The notes under the pieces: model-generated
Seen by the model: only the letters and a program-made list of their open reading frames with translations
Database searches by the model: none
Told to the model about the DNA's origin: nothing
Assembly: GCF_042651785.1 (NCBI RefSeq)
Contig: NZ_JBHSEC010000014.1
Span: forward strand, 124,001 to 188,000
From: Chungangia koreensis
GTDB taxonomy: Bacteria > Bacillota > Bacilli > Bacillales_A > Planococcaceae
Direction of reading: 5' to 3'
Length of the DNA stretch: 64,000 bases
Part shown: positions 35,438 to 44,770 of the stretch, piece by piece
Numbering within the stretch: position 1 is the stretch's first letter
How the letters are laid out: each line of letters starts with the position of its first letter
Program-made: the position numbers and the translations under genes

Positions 35438-36931
35438 TTAAGGACGAAGGAGTTCATCCGTTTTAGGTGGTGTTACACGTTTAATGAAGAATGCTAACAC
35501 TAAAGCAATAGCCGAAATGATCGTAGCAATTAGGAAGGAATACTGAATTCCGTCCAGTGTAGCCTGTAATGTGATTTGCTCCTTAAGTTGAAGTAAAGCA
35601 TCGGCAGATAAATTAGGATCTGCATTTTGCATTGCTTCAGCTGCGAGTTCCTCGCCTTTCCTTGCTGTGTGCTTATCCATTGCAGTTAATAGCAAAGCAG
35701 AACCGATTGCGCCGGATACTTGGTTCAATGTGTTGTTCACCGCTGTACCATGTGGATTTGCTGACAGTGGCAACTGATTCATACCGTTCGTCATAACCGG
35801 CATTTGGATCATTGACATACCGAATGCCCGGATGGTAAAGAGGCTAACGATATACGTGTAGGATGCATCCATATCAAAAGTACTGCTCATCATATACGTA
35901 GTTACAACTGTAATCGTCAACCCGACAATTGCCAATGTTTTTGCACCATATTTATCAAATAAGCGTCCAGTAATCGGAGACATGATGGCCATAATGATAG
36001 CTCCTGGAAGCATCATAAGTCCAGCGTGGAATGGCGAAGTTCCACGGACAATTTGGACATAAAGCGGAGTCAAGATCATCGCAGAAAACATGGCGACTGA
36101 AAAGATAACTGAAATGACGGACGACAGTGCAAACATCGGGTATTTATAGATTCTGAATTCCAATAACGGCTCATCCATACGTAATTGGCGTAAAACAAAT
36201 AATATAACCCCTATTGCGCCAATGGAAATGGAGCCGTAAACAAGAGGATTCGACCACCCAGCATCTCCTGCGAAGCTGAATCCATAAAGAAGCCCACCAA
36301 ACCCGATGGTTGATAAAACTAACGAGAACACATCCAAATGGACCTTTTTGACTGGTGTAATATTTTTCAATCGGAATATCGAGTAGATTAATATGAGCAA
36401 TGACAATGGCAAGATGATTTCAAATAGTGTACGCCAAGTATAGTGCTCTACTACCCAGCCGGAAAGTGTAGGACCGATGGCTGGTGCCGTAATCATGACA
36501 AGTCCGAACATACCCATCGCTGAACCTCTTCGTTCAACTGGGAATGACGTAAGCATGATATTCATCAATAGAGGCATCATCATAGCCGAGCCCATAGCCT
36601 GGATCATACGGGCGATTACGAGAATATAGAATTCAGGTGCGATGATGGCTAACAATGTACCTAATGAAAACAAAGACATTGCGGTGATGAAAAGCCCCCG
36701 GTTTGTAAATCGTTGTATGAAGAAAGCACTTGCGGGCATCAAGATCCCGTTGACGAGCATATAGCCAGTAGTTAACCACTGTACGAGCGATGGTTTGACA
36801 TCAAATTCAGCCATTATTGTCGGTAGTGCAACGTTCAATAATGTGTTGTTTAAAAAAGCGATGAACGCACCAATGAATAGAATGGCAATCATGCCGTATG
36901 GTGGTTTTTTCTGTAATTCTTTTATATCCAA
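35438..36931 (-). CDS. DHA2-family multidrug MFS transporter (EmrB/QacA type)
   Basis: 497 residues, fourteen expected helices. Motif ALPTIMAEFDVKPSLVQWLTTGYML in the first helices (split here: LNVALPTIMAEF and VQWLTTGYMLVNG) and GPTLSGWVVEHYTWR are diagnostic of EmrB/LmrB-type drug efflux. ATG at 36931 follows GGGGGAG. Divergent from the TetR regulator at 37099, with a palindrome in the shared promoter region, so efflux is probably inducible by the drug ligand of that regulator. Confidence 0.9.
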   Translation of the reverse strand: MDIKELQKKPPYGMIAILFIGAFIAFLNNTLLNVALPTIMAEFDVKPSLVQWLTTGYMLVNGILMPASAFFIQRFTNRGLFITAMSLFSLGTLLAIIAPEFYILVIARMIQAMGSAMMMPLLMNIMLTSFPVERRGSAMGMFGLVMITAPAIGPTLSGWVVEHYTWRTLFEIILPLSLLILIYSIFRLKNITPVKKVHLDVFSLVLSTIGFGGLLYGFSFAGDAGWSNPLVYGSISIGAIGVILFVLRQLRMDEPLLEFRIYKYPMFALSSVISVIFSVAMFSAMILTPLYVQIVRGTSPFHAGLMMLPGAIIMAIMSPITGRLFDKYGAKTLAIVGLTITVVTTYMMSSTFDMDASYTYIVSLFTIRAFGMSMIQMPVMTNGMNQLPLSANPHGTAVNNTLNQVSGAIGSALLLTAMDKHTARKGEELAAEAMQNADPNLSADALLQLKEQITLQATLDGIQYSFLIATIISAIALVLAFFIKRVTPPKTDELLRP

Positions 36932-36981
36932 ATTAACTCCCCCTTATGGAGATTATTTTAAGTTCTTCAAACAAGATTCTA

Positions 36982-37002
36982 TTTTATACCGATAGTATAA
37001 AA
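36982..37002. promoter_or_regulatory. Palindromic operator between emrB-like and tetR genes
   Basis: Arms TTTTATAC (36982-36989) and GTATAAAA (36995-37002) are perfect over 8 bp with a 5-base centre CGATA. The palindrome covers the TATAAA -10 box of the reverse-strand MFS gene. The half-sites TTTATAC and GTATAAA recur at 37043-37049 and 37083-37089, near the regulator's own promoter. Confidence 0.7.
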
Positions 37003-37037
37003 AATTCAATAACAAGTTTACATTTTTTTGATGTTCA

Positions 37038-37066
37038 TTGATTTTATACACTTTGTTGCGTATGAT
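37038..37066 (+). promoter_or_regulatory. Sigma-A promoter of the TetR-family gene
   Basis: TTGATT at 37038-37043, 17 bases, TATGAT at 37061-37066; start codon 33 bases downstream. A TTTATAC half-site lies in the spacer. Confidence 0.65.
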
Positions 37067-37098
37067 GGAGTTGGACTCATAGTATAAAGGGTGGTTTT

Positions 37099-37974
37099 AT
37101 GAACAGCAGAAAGCGGAATGTGATATTGTCTGCGCAACGCTTATTCATCAAGAAGGGTTTCCTTTCTACTTCGATTCAAGACATATTGGACGAGGCGGGC
37201 ATATCAAAAGGAACATTTTATAATTATTTTTCCTCAAAGAATGAATGCTTGTTAGCAATTTTAGAAAATGTTAAAGAAGAAGTCTTCCTGCGCCGTCAAG
37301 AATTGCTTGTTGGTAAAGACCAAACTGATAAGAGAGTGCTTAGCCACCAGATAGCTGTCCGATTTATTTTAAATCGTGAAAATAATATGCTTCCTATATA
37401 TGAAGCGATTTATTATGCAAAAGATGAAGACTTAAGAATGTTCATTAAGAAACATCATTTCTATGAATTGTCATGGCTTTCAGAGCGGATTAGAGAAGTA
37501 TACGGACCAGCTGTAGACAAGCATGCGGTAGATTGTGCCATTATGCTTTTTGGAATGATCCAGCATTACTTGCAGGCGTGGCGACTCATCTCGAATGAGG
37601 AAATCAGGTTAGAAGAGTTGATTGAATATGTCATGCGAAGAATTGATGCGATTGTGAAAGATGTAATTTCTTCAGATGATTTGTTTATAAATGAGTTCTT
37701 GTCCATATCAGAATACCGGGTGGAGGAAGATCTTTCGGAACTGAGAAACGAAGTCGAAAAAAAGCTCGGGAATCTAATGGAAGTTGATGATCAGGACGTC
37801 CGCAAATACGTAGAGTTTCTATTAGAAGAGTTCGACCGGAAAGAACCAAGATTCATCTTGATAGAAAGTATAATGGAGTCTCTAAGAAATTATCAAAAAC
37901 AGTTCCCGGAAAATGAACAGATTCGGGAAGTGGTATTCTTTGTCTCCCGTCTTTCCAACGCGTTAAAATCATAA
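37099..37974 (+). CDS. TetR/AcrR-family regulator with long C-terminal region
   Basis: 291 residues, about 100 more than a typical TetR protein. The N-terminal helix-turn-helix (residues 5-50) includes SIQDILDEAGISKGTFYNYF. The middle is the usual helical ligand domain; from about residue 195 an extra, charged helical part (EEDLSELRNEVEKKLGNLME) follows. Divergent from the MFS drug exporter and next to a perfect palindrome, so it is most likely its repressor. Confidence 0.88.
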   Translation: MNSRKRNVILSAQRLFIKKGFLSTSIQDILDEAGISKGTFYNYFSSKNECLLAILENVKEEVFLRRQELLVGKDQTDKRVLSHQIAVRFILNRENNMLPIYEAIYYAKDEDLRMFIKKHHFYELSWLSERIREVYGPAVDKHAVDCAIMLFGMIQHYLQAWRLISNEEIRLEELIEYVMRRIDAIVKDVISSDDLFINEFLSISEYRVEEDLSELRNEVEKKLGNLMEVDDQDVRKYVEFLLEEFDRKEPRFILIESIMESLRNYQKQFPENEQIREVVFFVSRLSNALKS

Positions 37975-38157
37975 AACTGCCCGACTTTGCAATCGTTAGA
38001 CAATACTTAATCGACTACAAACGTTGAGTAGAAGCAAGGATGAAAAGAATACTGGGTAACCGACAAGAAAGGGATTAGCAAATGCTAATCCTTTTTTGTA
38101 TAAAGCATCAATGAGTAAGGGTAATGTTAGAGGTAGAGGTCTTGAAAAGGTGGTGGC

Positions 38158-38754
38158 ATGTTGAAGAATATATTAATAATCAGTGAAGCTATCGCTTTTT
38201 TCCTATTTGTCATACTCTTATTTACCTACGATAGTGGACTTCTTGAACGGTTTGATCGTGCGATGTCTGATTTGTTCTCGGGAAATGGGTTTATTGAATT
38301 CTTTCAACACTTTGCCACTACACGGGTAATAATGCTTATTGGATCAATTTTAGTCATTTTTTTTGCTTATAAACAGGATTATCTAAAGATTTTATTTTCC
38401 GCTTACGCCATTTTTGGAGGACATTACTTTAATCAGATTCTTAAATATGTGGTACAAAGGCAACGTCCAGATATTTCAGGTCAATATAGTACATTCAGTT
38501 TCCCTTCTGGACATGCCATGGTAGGGATTCTATATATTTTTACAATCGCTTATTTCATCTCATCAGCTACAGCCTCTAAAGCTGTTAAATTCATAATATG
38601 GATCATTGCTATCGTCTTTACAACACTCGTTGGTCTATCCAGAATTGCAGGTGAGCGACATTTTGCTTCTGATGTTGTTGCAGGATGGGCATTAGGGTTT
38701 GCTTGTTTTGTATTTTTAGTCCATTGGTATAGAAAGGGTAAATCAGCGGAATAG
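38158..38754 (+). CDS. PAP2-family membrane phosphatase
   Basis: 198 residues, five or six helices. The three phosphatase motifs are present: KYVVQRQRP (KxxxxxxRP), FPSGHAM (PSGH) and SRIAGERHFASDVV (SRxxxxxHxxxD). Such enzymes dephosphorylate undecaprenyl pyrophosphate or phosphatidate at the outer membrane face; which one is not resolved. ATG follows AAAAGGTGGTG. The uracil-DNA glycosylase-like gene starts 17 bases after it. Confidence 0.88.
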   Translation: MLKNILIISEAIAFFLFVILLFTYDSGLLERFDRAMSDLFSGNGFIEFFQHFATTRVIMLIGSILVIFFAYKQDYLKILFSAYAIFGGHYFNQILKYVVQRQRPDISGQYSTFSFPSGHAMVGILYIFTIAYFISSATASKAVKFIIWIIAIVFTTLVGLSRIAGERHFASDVVAGWALGFACFVFLVHWYRKGKSAE

Positions 38755-38771
38755 AAGAAAGGAGGTCTCGT

Positions 38772-39431
38772 ATGTTTAGAATACCGGAGACGGTAGCTGA
38801 ATTGGGAAAAGAGCGGATCAAAGGATTTCCGGTAGAAGGGTTCGTTTATGGAGAAGGTCCAGAAAAGCCAGATCTAATGCTAGTAGGGGAAGCACCGGGG
38901 GAATTCGAGATTATTGAGGGAATTCCGTTCATCGGACGTGCAGGTAAGGAACTAATGCAATCCTTGGCTTCGATTGGACTATCAAGGGAAGACGTGTACA
39001 TCACAAGTGCAGTACGCAGCAGGCCTTACCGTTGGGGAACCAAAAAGGAAAGAGATGGAACGTTGACTGAAAGGAAATACAATCGCCCCCCCACAACCAA
39101 AGAAATATGGGCTCATGCCCCAGTGTTGGATTACGAACTTGCTCATGTTGAGCCACTTCTTATCGTCACACTTGGTAATGTAGGTCTCCAGCGACTTTTA
39201 GGCAAGGAAGCAAAGGTGACAAATCTTCATGGAAAATTGATCGAAAGTCAGGTGAACTTCCTCCCAACTCCAGATTCGATTCACTATGTGAAAACGACAA
39301 GGACATTTCGAATTATTCCCACCTTCCATCCAGCTTCTGTGTTCTATCGCCCATCCCATCGTCCCTCAATTGAGGAAGATTGGAGGAATATAGGTAAAGC
39401 ATTAGTCAAATTGAAAAATAAAGAAAAATAA
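38772..39431 (+). CDS. Family 4-like uracil-DNA glycosylase lacking Fe-S cysteines
   Basis: 219 residues. Motif 1 is GEAPGEFEIIEGIPFIGRAG (residues 39-58), the NRPPTTKEI segment corresponds to the middle family motif and FHPASVF to the third. Family 4 enzymes bind a 4Fe-4S cluster through four cysteines, but this protein has no cysteine at all. It therefore is a cluster-free member of the superfamily. Uracil excision is the likely activity, but it is not assured. ATG follows AAAGGAGG. Probably co-transcribed with the PAP2 gene. Confidence 0.8.
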   Translation: MFRIPETVAELGKERIKGFPVEGFVYGEGPEKPDLMLVGEAPGEFEIIEGIPFIGRAGKELMQSLASIGLSREDVYITSAVRSRPYRWGTKKERDGTLTERKYNRPPTTKEIWAHAPVLDYELAHVEPLLIVTLGNVGLQRLLGKEAKVTNLHGKLIESQVNFLPTPDSIHYVKTTRTFRIIPTFHPASVFYRPSHRPSIEEDWRNIGKALVKLKNKEK

Positions 39432-39434
39432 AAG

Positions 39435-39463
39435 TTGCACAAGGGAAACTTTTTGCATACAAT
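39435..39463 (+). promoter_or_regulatory. Sigma-A promoter of zupT
   Basis: TTGCAC at 39435-39440, 17 bases, TACAAT at 39458-39463; start codon 33 bases later. Confidence 0.65.
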
Positions 39464-39496
39464 ATTCCTAACGTTATAGAGAAGGAAGATGAAAGA

Positions 39497-40306
39497 ATGG
39501 ATGGGAATGTATGGTTTGCCCTCGGCTTAACGTTATTCGCCGGGCTCGCAACAGGTATTGGTAGTTTGCTTTCGCTTCTTACATCGAGAACAAATACGAA
39601 GTTTTTATCATTGGCTCTCGGCTTTTCAGCAGGGGTTATGATTTACGTCTCTATGGTAGAAATTTTTGTGAAGGCAAAGAATTCCTTAGTTGCAGAACTT
39701 GGACTTGATCAAGGCTACTGGATGACGGTCATTGGTTTCTTCGCTGGTATGGTGGTCATAGCTGCAATCGATAAATTCATTCCTTCAACAGGAAATCCTC
39801 ACGAATTGAAAAGTGTCGAGGATATGAGCAAGTCACCAACCGAAATTGATCAGCAGAAACTTATGAAAATGGGACTCTTTACAGCATTAGCAATCGGGAT
39901 CCATAATTTCCCGGAAGGAATCGCTACTTTCGCCTCCGCTATGCAGGATCCAAGTTTAGGCGTGGCTATTGCAGTTGCTGTGGCTATTCATAATATTCCG
40001 GAAGGCATTGCGGTGGCTGTGCCGATTTACTATGCAACAGGAAGTCGGAAACGAGCTTTTAAGCTTTCCTTTTTGTCTGGCTTAGCAGAACCGGTTGGCG
40101 CCATTGTGGCGTTCCTGATTTTAATGCCCTTCTTGAATGAGGTTATGTTCGGAATGATTTTTGCTGGGGTCGCTGGAATCATGGTATTTATTTCACTGGA
40201 TGAATTGCTTCCGGCTGCACAAAAATATGATGAAGCACATTTGTCCATTTATGGAGTAGTGGGTGGAATGGCAGTCATGGCATTAAGTTTATTACTACTG
40301 GCTTGA
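39497..40306 (+). CDS. zupT: ZIP-family zinc/divalent metal transporter ZupT
   Basis: 269 residues with eight expected helices. The two binuclear-site helices are explicit: HNFPEGIATF and HNIPEGIAVAV; the first includes the His-Asn-Phe-Pro-Glu-Gly signature of ZupT. Imports Zn2+ and other divalent metals. It has its own promoter. No Zur box was recognised in the short upstream region. Confidence 0.93.
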   Translation: MDGNVWFALGLTLFAGLATGIGSLLSLLTSRTNTKFLSLALGFSAGVMIYVSMVEIFVKAKNSLVAELGLDQGYWMTVIGFFAGMVVIAAIDKFIPSTGNPHELKSVEDMSKSPTEIDQQKLMKMGLFTALAIGIHNFPEGIATFASAMQDPSLGVAIAVAVAIHNIPEGIAVAVPIYYATGSRKRAFKLSFLSGLAEPVGAIVAFLILMPFLNEVMFGMIFAGVAGIMVFISLDELLPAAQKYDEAHLSIYGVVGGMAVMALSLLLLA

Positions 40307-40420
40307 AAGGCTGAAATTTGTGAATAATAGTTCATTGTAAAAGCTATTTTAGGGGATTCTTTACAACTGTATAGTTTTAATAAGCTATAAAATTTCAGAT
40401 GTAAAGATCGGGTGAATTAA

Positions 40421-41638
40421 GTGAGCACTTCTACTGATGTAACAAACAAAACAATTTCAAGAAACAGACTTTTAACCATCGCTGGAATCGGATGGACATT
40501 TGATGCAATGGATGTTGGAATACTTTCCTTCGTCATTGCTGCATTGGCAAACGAATGGCATTTGAGTGCAAACGAAATGGGCTGGATTGGCAGTATTAAC
40601 TCCATTGGAATGGTTTTTGGGGCATTTATATTTGGAATACTCGCTGACAAAATCGGCAGGAAAAATGTCTTCATTCTAACACTGGTCCTATTTTCAGTTG
40701 CCAGTGGATTCTCGGCGCTCACCACGACACTGGGAGCATTTCTCATCTTTCGTTTCATTGTTGGAGCGGGTCTCGGTGGAGAGTTGCCCGTTGCTTCTAC
40801 TCTTGTATCCGAGAGTGTCGAAGCGAAGGAACGCGGACGGATTGTAGTGTTGCTTGAAAGTTTTTGGGCAGTCGGTTGGCTTATTGCAGCACTCATTTCA
40901 TATTTTGTTATTCCCGAATACGGGTGGCGCCTTGCACTAATTTTAACTGCAGTTCCTGCTTTATATGCCATATACTTGCGACTGAAGCTTCCTGATTCTC
41001 CTCAGTTTTCAGCAAAGAGAAACCGAACTCAATCAGTATGGGAAAATATTAAGGAAGTTTGGTCACAGAAGTATGCAAAATCCACTATTATGCTTTGGGT
41101 CTTATGGTTTGTAGTAGTTTTCTCATACTATGGCATGTTCTTATGGTTACCAAGCGTTATGGTAATGAAGGGCTTTGATATGATCCATAGTTTTGGGTAT
41201 GTCCTGATTATGACGCTGGCACAGCTTCCGGGATATTTTTTAGCTGCTTGGCTGATTGAACGGGCCGGCCGTAAGTTCGTATTAGTGGTTTTCTTACTGG
41301 GCACAGCTTTAAGCGCCCTCATTTTCGGCAATGCAGAAACTACAGCAGTCCTCATTGCATCCGGAATGTTTTTATCGTTTTTCAACTTAGGTGCCTGGGG
41401 AGCTCTGTACGCATATACACCTGAGCAATATCCAACAATTATCCGGGCAACCGGTGCAGGAATGGCTGCGGCTGCGGGACGGATCGGTGGCGTACTCGGT
41501 CCATTATTGGTCGGCTGGATGGTAACAGCCGACTATGAAATTGGAAATGTTTTTACGGTCTTCTGTTTTTCAATTGTTATCGGTGTACTTGCTGTTATTT
41601 TCTTGGGCAAGGAAACGAAGCAGTTGGAGCTGGAATAA
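40421..41638 (+). CDS. MFS transporter, NiaP-like
   Basis: 405 residues, GTG start after GGGTGAATTAA. Twelve helices, with GWTFDAMDVGILSFVIAAL at the start of helix 1, FGILADKIGRKNVF (MFS motif A) and GAGLGGELPVASTL. This set matches the sugar-porter-related group that contains B. subtilis NiaP (YceI), a niacin transporter. No niacin-regulator site was recognised, so nicotinate as substrate is a guess by homology. Metabolite:H+ symport is safe. Confidence 0.8.
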   Translation: MSTSTDVTNKTISRNRLLTIAGIGWTFDAMDVGILSFVIAALANEWHLSANEMGWIGSINSIGMVFGAFIFGILADKIGRKNVFILTLVLFSVASGFSALTTTLGAFLIFRFIVGAGLGGELPVASTLVSESVEAKERGRIVVLLESFWAVGWLIAALISYFVIPEYGWRLALILTAVPALYAIYLRLKLPDSPQFSAKRNRTQSVWENIKEVWSQKYAKSTIMLWVLWFVVVFSYYGMFLWLPSVMVMKGFDMIHSFGYVLIMTLAQLPGYFLAAWLIERAGRKFVLVVFLLGTALSALIFGNAETTAVLIASGMFLSFFNLGAWGALYAYTPEQYPTIIRATGAGMAAAAGRIGGVLGPLLVGWMVTADYEIGNVFTVFCFSIVIGVLAVIFLGKETKQLELE

Positions 41639-41641
41639 TGA

Positions 41642-41680
41642 AAAGAAGTGTGGACCCTCTTCGAGTCCACACTTCTATTA
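41642..41680. terminator. Bidirectional terminator
   Basis: AGAAGTGTGGAC (41644-41655) and GTCCACACTTCT (41665-41676), perfect 12 bp, 9-base loop, followed by ATTATTTT. Between convergent genes. Confidence 0.88.
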
Positions 41681-43048
41681 TTTTCCGGTATCTTTTTTAT
41701 AGTATTGTGGAGCAGTGAAAAATTCCGTTTTCAATGCTTTCACTTTATTGCTTAATAGCAAAATGGCTATTAAGTTTGGAATGAGGATGGCTGCAAGCAT
41801 AATATCGAGGAACTCCCAGATCACTTCCGCTGCTCCAATAGCTCCGAATACTACTGCGATGATATATACCACCTGTATACCGTAGGAAGCTTTAAGGCCG
41901 AATAAGAACTCCGCTTGCTTTGCTCCGTAGAAAATGACTACCAAAATGGTCGAGACAACAAAGAATATTAATGAAATTGTGACCAATACACTGCCAAACT
42001 GTCCGAAATAGTGTTTAAAGGCAACAGTAGTCAGTGAGGATGGATCATTCATGGCATCTGTTGCAGTCCAAACACCGGAAGAGATGACAACGAATGCGGT
42101 AGAAGTACAAACGATAATCGTATCTACAAAAACACCGAATATGGACCAGAAACCCTGACGTACAGGGTGGTCAGTCGTTGCTGCAGCATGGGCGATCGGG
42201 GCGGTGCCAAGTCCAGATTCGTTCGAATAAATCCCCCGGGCAAACCCCCAACGAATGGTTTCCACAATCGCTGCTCCTGCGAAACCGCCAATAACAGGCG
42301 CCGGTGCAAAGGCATAACTAAAGACGGTACTGAAAAAATCAGGTACTAATTCGAGATTCATAAATAGAATAAATAGTGCGGAACCTACATAGATAATGGC
42401 CATAAATGGAACAAATATTTCTGTTACTTTTCCAATGCGTTTAATGCCTCCAAAAACTACAACCGCCATAATGACTGCTATAATAACGCCAGTCCAAATA
42501 GGAGGGAAACTAAAAGTGGAATTGACAGTACTCGCTACGGAATTCCCTTGTACCATAATGCTCGGGATTAACTCAATCATAAGAGCAAGTGAAAACCAGA
42601 CACCGAGCCATTTCATGTTTAATCCTTTCGTCATGTAATACATCGGTCCTCCAATGTATTCTCCCTTTTCATTCTTCTCCCGGTAATGAACGGCAAGGAC
42701 ACTTTCTGAAAACTTCAAGGACATTCCGATAAAGGCGATGACCCACATCCAGAAAACTGCACCAGGACCTCCGAACATGATCGCGGCAGGTACACCGACG
42801 ATGTTGGCTGCTCCGATGGTAGATGATAGAGCAGAGGTAAGCGCCTGGAAAGGAGTGACCGTTCCTACTCCTTTTGGTTTTTTTCGAATACTGCCTAATG
42901 TTTGCCCTACAATATATGGAAAGTGCCGAAACTGAAAGAAACCTAACTTAAATGTCATATACAGACCGGAAATCAATAATAGCGCAATCAGGGGATACCC
43001 CCATAACCATGCGGAAAAATTTGCTACCCATTTCAAAAATTGCTCCAA
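41678..43048 (-). CDS. Sodium:alanine/glycine symporter (AGCS family)
   Basis: 456 residues, about eleven helices. The AGCS signature region GTVTPFQALTSALSSTIGAANIVG (in parts GTVTPFQALTSAL and IGAANIVGVPAA) near residue 65 and SNESGLGTAPIAHAAATTDHP near 275 are typical of AlsT/GlyP proteins. Imports alanine or glycine with Na+. ATG at 43048 follows AGGGAGGACT. Monocistronic. Confidence 0.92.
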   Translation of the reverse strand: MEQFLKWVANFSAWLWGYPLIALLLISGLYMTFKLGFFQFRHFPYIVGQTLGSIRKKPKGVGTVTPFQALTSALSSTIGAANIVGVPAAIMFGGPGAVFWMWVIAFIGMSLKFSESVLAVHYREKNEKGEYIGGPMYYMTKGLNMKWLGVWFSLALMIELIPSIMVQGNSVASTVNSTFSFPPIWTGVIIAVIMAVVVFGGIKRIGKVTEIFVPFMAIIYVGSALFILFMNLELVPDFFSTVFSYAFAPAPVIGGFAGAAIVETIRWGFARGIYSNESGLGTAPIAHAAATTDHPVRQGFWSIFGVFVDTIIVCTSTAFVVISSGVWTATDAMNDPSSLTTVAFKHYFGQFGSVLVTISLIFFVVSTILVVIFYGAKQAEFLFGLKASYGIQVVYIIAVVFGAIGAAEVIWEFLDIMLAAILIPNLIAILLLSNKVKALKTEFFTAPQYYKKDTGK

Positions 43049-43217
43049 AATAATAGTCCTCCCTAACTAAATTAAGTTATGGATTATTTCCCTATATTAC
43101 ACACGTGTAAACGAATTGTTATAAAAGAAATCTTTTTTCTCTAAGATTCGACGAATAAAGGAATCGGAAGACTCTTGTGGAAATAGTTCTATAGTACAAA
43201 ATAAGGGGAGAATATAT

Positions 43218-43580
43218 ATGTTTAAAAGAATTGATACCGTGTTCCTTCCAGTGAAAAATATTAGTTCCGCCATTGAATGGTATAAAGAAAAATGCAGTTT
43301 CCGATTAAGGTGGTACCACGAAGAAGGGGGATATGCGGCAATGGACATCGGGGATGGCAAAACCGCATTTACTTTAGTCCGCAGTGACCAGATGGGTGGT
43401 CAGAAGCCTTCCATGCATGAGTGGTTCAATTTATATACGGCAGACGCAAAAGCAGCACATGAACAGTTAGCTTTAGCCGGCGTTGAAGTAACGGACATCT
43501 TGAATGATGACACAATTGAATTCTTCAATTTTAAAGATTTGGATGGCAATATGATCGGAGTTTGTTCATTTAAAGAGTAA
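43218..43580 (+). CDS. VOC-family protein, single domain
   Basis: 120 residues, one glyoxalase/bleomycin-resistance/dioxygenase module: two beta-alpha-beta-beta-beta units with VFLPVKNISSAIEWYKEKC in the first and EFFNFKDLDGNMIGVC in the second. The metal-binding positions of active glyoxalases are only partly visible, so no reaction is assigned. ATG follows GGGGAGAA. Monocistronic. Confidence 0.8.
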   Translation: MFKRIDTVFLPVKNISSAIEWYKEKCSFRLRWYHEEGGYAAMDIGDGKTAFTLVRSDQMGGQKPSMHEWFNLYTADAKAAHEQLALAGVEVTDILNDDTIEFFNFKDLDGNMIGVCSFKE

Positions 43581-43857
43581 TTTGGCCAGTGGTTCAGTGG
43601 CTTGTATGCAGGAGGCGCTGCATGGAAGGCTGGACGACACTTGTGATTGCTCATCGAATTGCAAATTACACAGTCCGATTAAATTTTTGTGCTTGAGGCG
43701 GAAGAAGTTACTGGTGTAAGCAAGCATGAGGAACGGATGAGAACTCATCATCTATATCGGGAATTTGCCGAGGGGTAAGGTGTTTCGTAAATATCTTAAT
43801 GACATTTACAGCCAGTTCATGTAGAATCTCATATTAAATAACAGCGGGGTGATGGGG
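43581..43857 (+). pseudogene. Non-coding stretch with a possible decayed gene fragment
   Basis: A stop-free stretch near 43682-43780 reads IFVLEAEEVTGVSKHEERM then RTHHLYREFAEG and stops; it has protein-like composition but is preceded in the same frame by TAA and has no start or ribosome site. It looks like the remains of a gene end. I cannot name the family. The rest of the interval shows nothing. Confidence 0.3.
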
Positions 43858-44712
43858 ATGGAGTATACAAGATATGAAAATCCAAGTTTGTTTGGAGAAA
43901 AAGTAGAATCATATTTGGAACAGCACGAGGATGTTTATTCACTGTTCTTTGGTGTTCTGCAAGGCATCAAAGCTGGCCGGTATGAGAATCCGTTCATGGC
44001 GACTATAACGGAAGCTGGGGAACTGGTGGCGATTTTTCAGATGACACCACCACATCCATTCAATATCGTCATTGTACAAGAGGAACGATTAGAGGATGCT
44101 TTGGATCTCATCATAAACAAGATCACTAAAGCAAACATTGAAATTCCTTCCGTCATCAGCTTAAAACCTTGGGCGTTCCGTTTTGCGGATAAATGGAAGG
44201 CTACCACCGGGGCGAACTTCAAAGTCGGGATGGACCAAGGGTTATACCGTTTAGACCAATTAGCTGAAGGGCTTGAACACAGTCCTGGGGCATGGCGTTA
44301 CGCGAGTGAGGACGATCTTCCGCTCGTAGTGAAGTGGTATCATCAATTCGGAGAGGATGCCGGCTTAGCTCCATCTCCTGATGAAGAAGTCCAAAAAAAA
44401 GTGAAGATGTTTATCGAAGCGGGTGAGGTGTTCCTATGGGAAGACGAAGGGAAAGTTGTTTCCATGATGAAAAAAGCACGCCCAACTGCCCATGGGGTGA
44501 CGGTATCAATGGTATTTACACCTCCAGAGGAACGAAGGAAGGGATATGCACGTACTCTGGTCTTTTATGGAACAGAAGAGCTATTAAAGCAATATGACTT
44601 TTGCGTCCTTTACACAGACATGTTGAATCCGACTTCAAATAAGATTTATCAGGAAATCGGTTACAACAAAATCGCTGATTCCGTCATGCTTGAGTTTTCC
44701 GTGAAGGAATAA
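43858..44712 (+). CDS. GNAT family acetyltransferase with N-terminal domain
   Basis: 284 residues from the third of three close starts (GTG 43849, ATG 43852, ATG 43858); the GCGGGGTG site best fits the last. The C-terminal GNAT core has VSMVFTPPEERRKGYARTLV (acetyl-CoA loop RRKGYA) and YTDMLNPTSNKIYQEIGY. The N-terminal half looks like a degenerate GNAT-like fold, the pattern of tandem GNATs of Bacilli. Acceptor unknown. Confidence 0.8.
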   Translation: MEYTRYENPSLFGEKVESYLEQHEDVYSLFFGVLQGIKAGRYENPFMATITEAGELVAIFQMTPPHPFNIVIVQEERLEDALDLIINKITKANIEIPSVISLKPWAFRFADKWKATTGANFKVGMDQGLYRLDQLAEGLEHSPGAWRYASEDDLPLVVKWYHQFGEDAGLAPSPDEEVQKKVKMFIEAGEVFLWEDEGKVVSMMKKARPTAHGVTVSMVFTPPEERRKGYARTLVFYGTEELLKQYDFCVLYTDMLNPTSNKIYQEIGYNKIADSVMLEFSVKE

Positions 44713-44718
44713 AATGTA

Positions 44719-44747
44719 TTGATGATTCAGTAAAATTTCTGTAATAT
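44719..44747 (+). promoter_or_regulatory. Sigma-A promoter of the VmlR-like gene leader
   Basis: TTGATG at 44719-44724, 17 bases, TAATAT at 44742-44747. This gives a leader of about 230 bases before the ABC-F start codon. Confidence 0.6.
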
Positions 44748-44770
44748 GAAAATAACAACTTGAAGGGACG

